Notes under the pieces: model-generated
Databases searched by the model: none
The model's input: the letters and a program-made list of their open reading frames with translations, nothing else
What the model was told of the DNA's origin: nothing
In this document: in pieces, positions 1 through 6,090 of the stretch
Layout: every line of letters starts with the position of its first letter
Numbering within the stretch: position 1 is the stretch's first letter
Assembly (NCBI GenBank): GCA_910577635.1
Contig: CAJTNR010000033.1
Location: 1 to 7,480, forward strand
DNA from: an uncultured Vampirovibrio sp.
Lineage (GTDB): Bacteria; Cyanobacteriota; Vampirovibrionia; Gastranaerophilales; Gastranaerophilaceae
Direction of reading: 5' to 3'
DNA length: 7,480 bases
Position numbers and translations under genes: made by a program

Positions 1-1
1 A

Positions 2-358
2 AGAGCAAAAGGAGGCCCTGGAGGAGGAAATGGAACAAACTCCTCACACGGACAAGGAGGAAACTCCAACAATGCAATAAAAAACCAAGCCAAAGGCGAA
101 AACGGCAAAGACAACTATGGAGGTGTCGGAGGTGCAATTGGACCATCAATGTGTTCTCTATTTGACTCCCTTCGAGGTCTTGGAGGATGCGGAGGGAATA
201 TGCCGTCTGGGACCTGCAACTATCCGCTTTCGACTGCTGAAGGAAAACAAGGAGCGATAAACGGAGGAGGAGGCGGAGGCGGAGGAGCCACCAAAGACTC
301 AAAAGCCAAAGAAGGAGGAAAGGGAGCCGACGGCACGATAATCATTGAATGGAACTAA
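2..358 (+). CDS. Glycine-rich protein, C-terminal part (5' end outside window)
   Basis: The reading frame is open from base 2 to the TAA at 356-358, so this is the last 118 residues of a longer protein; the ATG at 149 is internal. The fragment is mostly Gly, Asn, Lys and Ser, with a run of eight Gly codons at 263-286 made of GGA/GGC repeats. Within it lies a short less repetitive stretch with three cysteines (codons 152, 188 and 215). It ends in GADGTIIIEWN, a beta-type closing motif typical of glycine-rich tails on surface or tail-fibre-like proteins. The coding strand is rich in GGA and AAA and has clearly higher GC than the rest of the window. No catalytic motif is visible, and the N-terminus that would show a signal peptide or prepilin helix is missing. 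A surface or secreted role is inference from composition. It is followed by a strong terminator, so it ends its transcription unit. Confidence 0.75.
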   Translation, partial: RAKGGPGGGNGTNSSHGQGGNSNNAIKNQAKGENGKDNYGGVGGAIGPSMCSLFDSLRGLGGCGGNMPSGTCNYPLSTAEGKQGAINGGGGGGGGATKDSKAKEGGKGADGTIIIEWN

Positions 359-394
359 AACCAATTTTCTTATATTTTTGTGTTTTGATATTAC

Positions 395-428
395 GAGGGT
401 CTTGTTTTAATTTGACCCTCTTTTTTTT
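395..428 (+). terminator. Intrinsic terminator after the glycine-rich gene
   Basis: A perfect 7-bp stem, GAGGGTC (395-401) with GACCCTC (414-420), encloses a 12-nt AT-rich loop and is followed at once by eight T (421-428). It lies 37 bp after the stop codon of the glycine-rich gene, is GC-rich in an AT-rich background, and separates that gene from the orphan gene at 494. Confidence 0.9.
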
Positions 429-452
429 AATTAAGCACAAATTATTTTTTTC

Positions 453-469
453 AGCTGTTTTATACAGCT
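453..469. repeat. Small inverted repeat in leader of the 266-aa orphan
   Basis: AGCTGT (453-458) and ACAGCT (464-469) form a perfect 6-bp inverted repeat around a 5-nt centre, 14 bp upstream of the AAGGA ribosome binding site (483-487) of the next gene. There is no T-tract after it, so it is not a terminator. It could be an operator half-site pair or a 5' UTR hairpin. It also overlaps the TATACA (461-466) that is the only -10-like hexamer here, and that has no convincing -35. Function is unproven. Confidence 0.35.
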
Positions 470-493
470 AAATTGTCTTAATAAGGAATTAGA

Positions 494-1294
494 ATGATTA
501 ATAATATAAGTTTTCAAGGTCATATTTACACAGATAACGAAAGATTAAGAAAAAAAATTAAAAGCTCGCCGATTGAAACAAAAGAAGTGGTAGAAAGCAA
601 AATTAATGAATTTGCTAAAACAATAAAAGAAAAAACACCCGATAATTGTTTTTTTATCTTTGATTTTGATCCTGGTGTAAAAATCAACAACAGAGTTTTT
701 AATGCTTCAATTTCAACTCAAATGTTAGGGATGGTCAATTCAAATCAAATTTATATGTTCAATATTTTTAATCAAAACAAAAACGATCTATCAAAAATTT
801 TTAACGAATATACAAGCAGTATTATTAATAAAATATCTTCTAAACAAAATTGTACACAAGAGCTGAAAGGTAAAAGTTCTTTAAAGGATAATGATTTTTT
901 ATTAAATAAACTTTCTCAAAAGCTCGTTGAACCTAAAGAAAAAATTTTTTTCGACAAAAAAAGTTTAGTTAATACCTTAGTTAATATTAAAGATGATTGT
1001 CTAAGACAAGGTATTATTGACAATTTTAACAGATTTTATGAAGAATTAGATTGCATAGATTCTAATAATTATTATAGAATTGATTTTAGATGCAGAAATG
1101 AAAAAACCGCAAAAGCCATATTAGAAGTTAAGCGTTTTGAATTTATAGAAGAATCAGACAATAAAACTTTTAATGATATTAATAACTTTTATAATGAAGA
1201 TTATAGAAACGACTTTTCCCTTTGGGAAATTCAAGATAAAAACCACTTATGGCAGAGCGGTTTTGCGCCAATTTTAAGTGAACTTATTAATTGA
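494..1294 (+). CDS. Hypothetical protein, 266 aa, orphan with NISFQG N-terminus
   Basis: I do not recognise this protein. The start is well supported: AAGGA at 483-487 lies 6 nt before the ATG. The product is very rich in Asn, Lys, Asp, Ile and Phe, has no hydrophobic signal peptide or membrane segment, and looks soluble. It opens with MINNISFQGH; a short N-terminal 'ISFQG/ISFKG' element before an unrelated body is something I associate, from memory, with many uncharacterised Gastranaerophilales proteins. Visible segments are a charged helical region (residues 15-48), a hydrophobic strand-like stretch with DFDPG (52-61), a helical Asn/Lys region (95-150), a strand-like YYRIDFRCRN (193-202) and a C-terminal WEIQ...LWQSGFAP (244-259). 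Five cysteines (52, 120, 169, 187, 200) are scattered and form no zinc motif. It has a terminator upstream and a separate promoter downstream, so it is probably monocistronic. Confidence 0.8.
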   Translation: MINNISFQGHIYTDNERLRKKIKSSPIETKEVVESKINEFAKTIKEKTPDNCFFIFDFDPGVKINNRVFNASISTQMLGMVNSNQIYMFNIFNQNKNDLSKIFNEYTSSIINKISSKQNCTQELKGKSSLKDNDFLLNKLSQKLVEPKEKIFFDKKSLVNTLVNIKDDCLRQGIIDNFNRFYEELDCIDSNNYYRIDFRCRNEKTAKAILEVKRFEFIEESDNKTFNDINNFYNEDYRNDFSLWEIQDKNHLWQSGFAPILSELIN

Positions 1295-1318
1295 TACAAT
1301 TATTAACCAAATAAGGGC

Positions 1319-1346
1319 TTTACGCAAAATTATCATCAAGTACAAT
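1319..1346 (+). promoter_or_regulatory. Predicted sigma70-type promoter of pgi-speB
   Basis: TTTACG (1319-1324) and TACAAT (1341-1346) are spaced by 16 bp and sit 31 bp before the pgi start. The -35 matches TTGACA at 4 of 6 positions and the -10 matches TATAAT at 5 of 6. The predicted transcript start (about 1353) falls in an imperfect palindrome centred on AGTCGACT (1353-1360), whose flanks TAAT/ATTA (1349-1352, 1362-1365) pair with a one-base bulge. This could be an operator or a leader hairpin abutting the AAGG ribosome binding site at 1365-1368. Confidence 0.5.
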
Positions 1347-1376
1347 AATAATAGTCGACTTATTAAGGTACATTGA

Positions 1377-2783
1377 ATGATAAAATTAGACTATACAAAT
1401 ATTTCCCAAAAAGTTATAGGTGAACAAGGTCTTGATATTAATCAGGCTTTTAATGATTATAGTATCAGGATTCAAGAAATTATAACAAATTTGAATATGA
1501 ACAAAGACAAGCCTGGATTCTGGCTACAGTGGATGAATCTAGGCTACAGGGAAGAAACTGTATGGTATGTTAAAGAATTTGCAGCTATGGTTGATGGAAG
1601 ATTTGACAATATTCTTGTATTAGGAATAGGAGGGTCTTCTCTGGGGGGTCTTGCTTTAAGTGAAGCATTGTTAAAACCCTGGTGGAATTTACTTGATAAA
1701 GAACAAAGAGACAATTTTCCAAGAATTTTTTTCCTAGATAACATTGACCCTGATGAAATCTCTGGTTTGTTGAATATTCTTGATTTAAAAAAGACTTTAG
1801 TTAATGTCATAACTAAATCTGGTTCAACTGCTGAAACCATGGCTCAGTTTATGATTATAAAAGATAGAATGCACAAGCTTTTAGGGGATGATTATAGAAA
1901 AAATATTGTTGCAACAACAGATAAACAAACAGGAATCCTAAGACAGCTTGCAAATGAAGAAGGATACAAAACTTTTGTTGTTCCTGATGATGTCGGAGGC
2001 CGTTTTAGCGTTTTTTCAGCTGTTGGTTTATTGCCTTTAGCTCTTGTAGGGATTGATATCGATGAAATTATAAGAGGAATAAAAATCATGGATTTAACTC
2101 TTAAAAACACCGATATAAGAAAAAATATTGCAGCGCAAAACGCTCTTATTCATTTTTTAATGGATACTCAAAAAGGTAAACACATATCTGTTATGATGCC
2201 TTATTCTTCAAGACTTAAGTATTTTCCTGACTGGTATGCTCAATTGTGGGCTGAATCCTTAGGAAAAGCTTACAATAAAAACGGGGATAGAATCGAAAAT
2301 GCTCCGACTCCGCTAAAGGCAAAAGGTGCAACCGACCAGTACAGCCAAATGCAGATGTTTAACGAAGGCCGAAGTGATAAAATTATAACTTTTATTCGAA
2401 TAGAACGATTTGAAAACGAACTTACAATTCCAAATATCTTTGAATACACAGGGGTTAACTACCTTGGAGGAAAGTCAATTAATCGTTTAATGAATGCTGA
2501 AATTGATGCAGCAAGTGTAACCCTTTGCGATTACAAAAGACCAAACTTGACAGTAATACTGCCAAAAATTAACGAATATTATCTGGCTCAGCTTTTCTAT
2601 CTGTATGAAGTCCAAACTGCAATAGCAGGGGAGCTTTATAATATTGATGCTTTCAGCCAGCCTGCAGTCGAACACTCCAAAGACTACACCTATGCGCTTA
2701 TGGATAGATTGGGTTATGAAGAATCGGCAAATGAATTAAGAGAAAAAATTACAAAAAATAAAGAGGTTATAGGATTAAACTAA
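1377..2783 (+). CDS. pgi: Glucose-6-phosphate isomerase
   Basis: This enzyme interconverts glucose 6-phosphate and fructose 6-phosphate in the cytoplasm, for glycolysis and gluconeogenesis. At 468 aa it is the compact bacterial form. Landmarks: GIGGSSLGG (83-91) and TKSGSTAET (146-154), the two sugar-phosphate-binding loops of the SIS folds; DDVGGRFSVFSAVG (204-217), the family signature; catalytic-base Glu293 in WAESLGK; and QPAVEHSKDYTYAL (428-441), with the conserved Lys435. One feature is odd. The segment KGATDQYSQMQMFNEG (316-331) has Tyr322 (TAC, 2340-2342) where relatives I know have His (TDQHSQ, or GQH in the E. coli/animal form), the residue assigned to sugar ring opening. The rest of the frame is intact and conserved, so a pseudogene is unlikely. 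The start is supported by AAGG (1365-1368), 8 nt from the ATG. The stop overlaps speB, implying an operon. Confidence 0.95.
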   Translation: MIKLDYTNISQKVIGEQGLDINQAFNDYSIRIQEIITNLNMNKDKPGFWLQWMNLGYREETVWYVKEFAAMVDGRFDNILVLGIGGSSLGGLALSEALLKPWWNLLDKEQRDNFPRIFFLDNIDPDEISGLLNILDLKKTLVNVITKSGSTAETMAQFMIIKDRMHKLLGDDYRKNIVATTDKQTGILRQLANEEGYKTFVVPDDVGGRFSVFSAVGLLPLALVGIDIDEIIRGIKIMDLTLKNTDIRKNIAAQNALIHFLMDTQKGKHISVMMPYSSRLKYFPDWYAQLWAESLGKAYNKNGDRIENAPTPLKAKGATDQYSQMQMFNEGRSDKIITFIRIERFENELTIPNIFEYTGVNYLGGKSINRLMNAEIDAASVTLCDYKRPNLTVILPKINEYYLAQLFYLYEVQTAIAGELYNIDAFSQPAVEHSKDYTYALMDRLGYEESANELREKITKNKEVIGLN

Positions 2784-3619
2784 TGCTTAAAGGCCCTTTT
2801 TTATCTAAAGATTTTATTGGAGCAATTGATAGTTTTGACAATTCAAGTATTGTTCTTCTTGGACTTCCTTATGATTGCACCTGTACAAATAGAGCAGGCA
2901 CCCGTTTTGGTCCGCAGGCAATAAGACTTGAAAGTGTCGGGATTGAAACTTATAGTGTTTTTTTTGATAAAGATATTGAACAAATTCCTTTTTATGATGC
3001 TGGAGACCTTGAGTATCCTTTCGGGAATGCAAGAAAAGCACTGGATATTACAAAAGAAAACGTTTTAGAAATTTATAAACAAAACAAAAAACTATTAGGA
3101 ATCGGAGGGGAGCATTTAATTACCTTAGCCAGCATTGAAGCAATTATTGAAAAGCTGGATAATATTGCCCTTATTCAATTTGATGCTCATACTGATTTAA
3201 GAAGCCAATATTTGGGAGAAGAATACACCCATAGCGGAGTTGTTAAAAAAATTGCAGATTTAATCGGGTTTGATAACATCGCTCAAATCGGGCTTCGAAG
3301 CGGTGAGAAAGCAGAGTTTGACTTAGTTAGAAAGCATAGTACATTAAAAACCAAAAAAGAAGAACTGGATAAGTTTAAGAATAAAAATATCTTCCTGACA
3401 ATTGACCTGGATGTTCTGGATCCTTCTTTAATGAGCGGAGTCGGGACTCCTGAAGCCGGAGGATTTAGCTATCTTGAACTTATGGATTGGTTGTTGTATC
3501 TTAAAAACTTCAATATAATAGGAGCAGATATCATGGAATTATCCCCCGATATCGACCCTACTAAAACCTCAACTGCAACAGCTTGCAAACTTGTCCGTGA
3601 AGTTCTTTGTCTGTTATAA
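2783..3619 (+). CDS. speB: Agmatinase-family ureohydrolase (putative SpeB)
   Basis: This is a manganese-dependent ureohydrolase, most likely agmatinase, which splits agmatine into putrescine and urea in polyamine synthesis. The binuclear-metal motifs are complete: GIGGEH (His111), FDAHTD (Asp134, His136, Asp138) and TIDLDVLDPS (Asp208, Asp210). The family's GVGTPEAGG loop is at 219-227 and MELSPDIDPTKTSTATA at 251-267. The length of 278 aa is normal for short bacterial agmatinases. Arginase and formimidoylglutamase share these motifs; YTHSGVVKK (148-156) in the substrate loop and overall length make agmatinase my first choice, but the substrate is inferred. The ATG shares its A with the TAA of pgi (TAATG), with AGGA (2771-2774) inside the pgi tail as ribosome binding site, so translation is probably coupled to pgi. 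It ends 2 bp from the stop codon of a convergent gene, with no terminator visible between. Confidence 0.88.
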   Translation: MLKGPFLSKDFIGAIDSFDNSSIVLLGLPYDCTCTNRAGTRFGPQAIRLESVGIETYSVFFDKDIEQIPFYDAGDLEYPFGNARKALDITKENVLEIYKQNKKLLGIGGEHLITLASIEAIIEKLDNIALIQFDAHTDLRSQYLGEEYTHSGVVKKIADLIGFDNIAQIGLRSGEKAEFDLVRKHSTLKTKKEELDKFKNKNIFLTIDLDVLDPSLMSGVGTPEAGGFSYLELMDWLLYLKNFNIIGADIMELSPDIDPTKTSTATACKLVREVLCLL

Positions 3620-3621
3620 AC

Positions 3622-4734
3622 CTAAGCAAATACCTTAAATGTCTTTTCAACGTTATCTTCAATTACTTTGGACACTGAATCCATTTCAGTTGAAATTGCG
3701 TTTTGTTCAGTATTCAGCTGCTGCAATCTGAGTTCAAGCTGCTGGTCTTCTTTTTGAATTATCTCAGTTTGAGCGTTTATATCATTAATTGTTTGTTCGT
3801 ATAAATCCTTATTATATTCATAGTCATTATAAGCATCTTTATAGCCGTCTTCATCCATTGTCCTAACGGTTGAAAGCCCGTATTCCTTGCCGCTTAAGTT
3901 GCTAGGATAGTTTTCGTTTGTATCAATTTTTATTGCACTATATCTATCTGTTTGTTTAGATTTTTCTAAACTTGCAGTAACCTGCAATGACTCAGGTTTT
4001 GTGTATTCATAAATTTCAGATGTCGAAACCGTAAGTTCTTTAGCGCTATCCCCTTTATTTGCCATAAAGTCATCAAGCTGCGCCTGCGTTAAGAAATGAT
4101 TCTTTCCTCCGTTATCCCGATAGAAATAATACTGCGTATTATCGTCTTTGCAGCATTCTTCATAACCAGTTAAGCTTTTGTGACGGTCATTTGTTTTATC
4201 AACCTTGTAAATTACATAGTCACTAACGGATTCACCGCTTTTATTGTCGCTTGTAACAGAACCAGTGTAAGCATCATCTTCGTTTTCAGTATAAGTTAAG
4301 GTTGTAATGACATCCTTAAATCCTGTATCACTCAGCTTAAAGGTATAGGTATCATTGCCTTTATCGCTTTTTTTAGGCTCTTCTACCTTATGAAGAATAA
4401 ACTTAGAAGTAGTTTCTTTTGTGTATACCCTGTCATAAGTTAAGGTAACAAGATACTTATTTGTTTCACCATAAACTTTTTTAAAATTGGTCATCTCATA
4501 ATCGCCGGTTGAAATTGTTGAATCCTGCGAATTATCAAGAACATAAGAAGTTTGATAGTAGTCAGATGTTGAAGGAGGAACCGGAACATCAAGATTCATC
4601 ATTTGATTGTACAAATTAGCACTTTCGTTTGATAGTGCGGTTCTTTCCTGGTTTATCTGCTGACCTTGATATTCAACGTTACTTTTTCTGGCGGTTAATC
4701 CGAGGAATCTTGCCTGACTTGCTGCCATACCCAT
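3622..4734 (-). CDS. Hypothetical protein with helical termini and variable middle
   Basis: No function is known to me, but the layout is distinctive. The N-terminus (MGMAASQARFLGLTARK then NVEYQGQQINQERTALSNES) is one amphipathic helix of about 45 residues. After a VPVPPST hinge comes a Thr/Ser/Asp/Tyr-rich, strand-like middle of about 230 residues, including adjacent cysteines in EECCKDD. The last 70 or so residues are a long coiled-coil-prone helix (QQLELRLQQLNTEQ, then STEMDSVSKVIEDNVEK, ending FKVFA). Conserved-looking helical ends round a variable centre is the plan of flagellin, hook-associated and secreted filament proteins, and there is no Sec signal peptide; a filament or appendage role is inference only. 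Start choice: in-frame ATGs lie at 4752, 4743 and 4734. The 4752 codon has no ribosome binding site. GGAGG (4750-4746) lies 11 nt before 4734 and only 2 nt before 4743, so 4734 (370 aa) is favoured. Confidence 0.8.
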   Translation of the reverse strand: MGMAASQARFLGLTARKSNVEYQGQQINQERTALSNESANLYNQMMNLDVPVPPSTSDYYQTSYVLDNSQDSTISTGDYEMTNFKKVYGETNKYLVTLTYDRVYTKETTSKFILHKVEEPKKSDKGNDTYTFKLSDTGFKDVITTLTYTENEDDAYTGSVTSDNKSGESVSDYVIYKVDKTNDRHKSLTGYEECCKDDNTQYYFYRDNGGKNHFLTQAQLDDFMANKGDSAKELTVSTSEIYEYTKPESLQVTASLEKSKQTDRYSAIKIDTNENYPSNLSGKEYGLSTVRTMDEDGYKDAYNDYEYNKDLYEQTINDINAQTEIIQKEDQQLELRLQQLNTEQNAISTEMDSVSKVIEDNVEKTFKVFA

Positions 4735-4779
4735 AACTGTCATTGCCTCCATTGTTTTTATTGATATTATTAGTTACGG

Positions 4780-4813
4780 GTTTTATTTAATAAAACTTTA
4801 GTTTATTTAAAGT
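4780..4813. repeat. Two adjacent inverted repeats in the divergent promoter region
   Basis: GTTTTATT and AATAAAAC (4780-4787, 4789-4796) form a perfect 8-bp palindrome around a single T. Directly beside it, ACTTTA (4795-4800) and TAAAGT (4808-4813) form a 6-bp inverted repeat. Both lie between the minus-strand gene starting near 4734 and pflA. They are AT-only or nearly so, which weakens them, but they could be operator sites for the minus-strand gene, for which I find no convincing -35/-10 pair. Confidence 0.3.
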
Positions 4814-4817
4814 ATTT

Positions 4818-4835
4818 TTTACAATTGTTTACATT
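4818..4835 (+). promoter_or_regulatory. HLR1-type direct-repeat operator (OmpR/RpaB-family site) at pflA
   Basis: TTTACAAT and TTTACATT are direct repeats separated by TG, a 10-bp period. This matches all defined positions of the cyanobacterial HLR1 consensus, KTTACAWW-NN-KTTACAWW, bound by the response regulator RpaB. OmpR/PhoB-family regulators bind direct repeats with about one helical turn of spacing, as WalR and PhoP do in Firmicutes. The site covers the -35 region of the predicted pflA promoter, a position expected to repress. That an RpaB-like protein binds here is inference. Confidence 0.55.
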
Positions 4836-4848
4836 TTTATTATATAAT
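4818..4848 (+). promoter_or_regulatory. Predicted pflA promoter
   Basis: A perfect TATAAT (4843-4848) lies 19 bp after TTTACA (4818-4823, 5 of 6 to TTGACA). The spacer is longer than the optimal 17, which would suit a weak or regulated promoter. Transcription would start near 4855, leaving a leader of about 13 nt that contains AAGGA (4858-4862), 5 nt before the ATG. The HLR1-type repeat coincides with the -35 and the upstream half of the spacer. Confidence 0.55.
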
Positions 4849-4867
4849 CTAATAAAAAAGGAATAAT

Positions 4868-5623
4868 ATGACTGAAATTCTAGGAAATATCCACTCTCTT
4901 GAATCATGCGGAACAGTTGATGGACCCGGTATTCGCTTTGTTGTTTTTTTTCAAGGCTGCCCGATGCGCTGTTTATACTGCCACAATCCTGACACCTGGG
5001 ATAATAATGTTAATCAGAAAATGAGCGTTGGACAAATACTGGAAAAATACGATAAAGTTAAAGAATTCTTAAAAAACGGAGGTTTAACTGCAACTGGAGG
5101 AGAGCCTTTATTACAGATTGATTTTTTAATTGAGCTTTTTAAAAAGGCAAAGGAAAAAAATATCCACACAACTCTTGATACCTCAGGTATTACTTATAAT
5201 AAAAATAATACTCAAAAAATTGATGAATTGCTAAACTATACTGACCTTGTAATGCTTGATATTAAACATATTGACCCAATTGAGCACAACAAACTTACAG
5301 GGAGGGATAATTCCAATATCCTGGATTTTGCAAGATATTTATCAGATAAAAAAATTCCTGTTTGGATAAGACACGTGGTTGTGCCAAAAATTACTTATAA
5401 TAAAACATACTTAGAAAAACTTGGGGTTTTTCTTGCTTCTCTTAATAATATTAAAGCTTTAGATGTACTTCCCTATCATGATTTAGCTATTTCAAAGTAT
5501 GAGAATTTAGGAAAAGTTTATCCATTGAAAAATATCCCTCCCTTAACTAAAGATCAGGCATTAAGTGCAAGAAATATTATTCTTGATTCAATGAGGAAAG
5601 CTAAAGCCCGTAATTCTGAATAA
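4868..5623 (+). CDS. pflA: Pyruvate formate-lyase-activating enzyme (radical SAM)
   Basis: PflA uses a [4Fe-4S] cluster and S-adenosylmethionine to install the glycyl radical on pyruvate formate-lyase, switching on anaerobic pyruvate cleavage to acetyl-CoA and formate. The radical SAM cluster motif CX3CX2C is Cys31-Cys35-Cys38 in GCPMRCLYCHNPDTW. The PflA-type N-terminus IHSLESCGTVDGPGIR is at 8-23, the SAM-binding TGGEPLLQ at 76-83, DTSG at 104-107, LDIKHID at 130-136 and the C-terminal LPYHDLAISKYENLG at 201-215. At 251 aa it is full length and lacks the extra ferredoxin domain of the longer glycyl-radical activases, which supports PflA proper. Its partner PflB is not in this window. AAGGA supports the start. 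The HLR1-type site over the promoter suggests regulation by an OmpR-family response regulator. The last 23 bp overlap the end of the convergent zinc-ribbon gene. Confidence 0.93.
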   Translation: MTEILGNIHSLESCGTVDGPGIRFVVFFQGCPMRCLYCHNPDTWDNNVNQKMSVGQILEKYDKVKEFLKNGGLTATGGEPLLQIDFLIELFKKAKEKNIHTTLDTSGITYNKNNTQKIDELLNYTDLVMLDIKHIDPIEHNKLTGRDNSNILDFARYLSDKKIPVWIRHVVVPKITYNKTYLEKLGVFLASLNNIKALDVLPYHDLAISKYENLGKVYPLKNIPPLTKDQALSARNIILDSMRKAKARNSE

Positions 5624-6083
5624 AACCATAGCGCTGATCGCCTTCTGTTGTGCTGATTCCGCCTCTTAACCGTCTTTCTATAGAACGAGCCTCTTGTTTG
5701 CTTTTTCTTACATTAAGCCCTTTTTTTTCAAGTTCCCCGACTTTAGGAGAAAACTTTAAAAGACACTTTTTGCAGGTAAAACCGGTTTTTTCATCATCTT
5801 CCAGCTCAACACCGCAAAACCTGCATTTGATTGAAACTTTGGGTAAAATCTTAAAAAGACGCCCTCTTGAGATCAGATCTTCAAGTTCGGATTTATCTAG
5901 CTGTGTTATTTCACAAATTTCATCAATAGTAGCTTTACTTTTATTTAGAGAATATACAGCATTGATAATATCATCAATTAAGCTGAGTTCTTTTTTAAAA
6001 CACTCTTCGCAAACCTCGCGCCCGGAGTTTTTAAAAAACAACGTCCCGCATTTTTTACAGTTGATTAATCCATCTTTTGTCAT
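5601..6083 (-). CDS. Double zinc-ribbon protein resembling YvyF/TIGR03826 flagellar operon protein
   Basis: This 160-aa protein has two four-cysteine zinc sites flanking a helical, helix-turn-helix-like core. The N-terminal ribbon is Cys9-X2-Cys12 with Cys25-X2-Cys28 and the second is Cys87-X2-Cys90 with Cys104-X2-Cys107. Between them, residues 51-76 (ATIDEICEITQLDKSELEDL, then ISRGRL) read as a small HTH. Order and wording match the Firmicutes YvyF family (TIGR03826), which sits in flagellar/late competence operons and has no firm biochemical role. A basic tail follows (about 120-147). No other flagellar gene is in the window, so a motility role is not supported by context; a small DNA- or RNA-binding regulator is equally possible. 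There is no purine-rich ribosome binding site, and the predicted promoter would start the mRNA at or next to the ATG, suggesting leaderless translation. Its 3' end overlaps pflA by 23 bp tail to tail. Confidence 0.85.
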   Translation of the reverse strand: MTKDGLINCKKCGTLFFKNSGREVCEECFKKELSLIDDIINAVYSLNKSKATIDEICEITQLDKSELEDLISRGRLFKILPKVSIKCRFCGVELEDDEKTGFTCKKCLLKFSPKVGELEKKGLNVRKSKQEARSIERRLRGGISTTEGDQRYGFIQNYGL

Positions 6084-6090
6084 ATAATAA

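Noticed and set aside
149..358. Separate small 69-aa gene starting at ATG 149
   Set aside because: The same frame is open without a stop back to base 2 with the same glycine-rich composition, so the ATG is internal to a larger gene.
1544..1840. Minus-strand open frame inside pgi
   Set aside because: It lies wholly within the conserved pgi frame covering the sugar-phosphate loops, with no supporting motifs; a shadow. The same applies to minus-strand frames at 1892-2110, 2487-2675, 2814-3041, 6586-6804 and 7051-7272.
5650..6087. Long plus-strand open frame (145 codons) opposite the zinc-ribbon gene
   Set aside because: It is antisense to a frame with two intact CxxC pairs of zinc sites. Its product is Ser/Leu/Phe-rich low complexity and it has no ribosome binding site, so it is a shadow.
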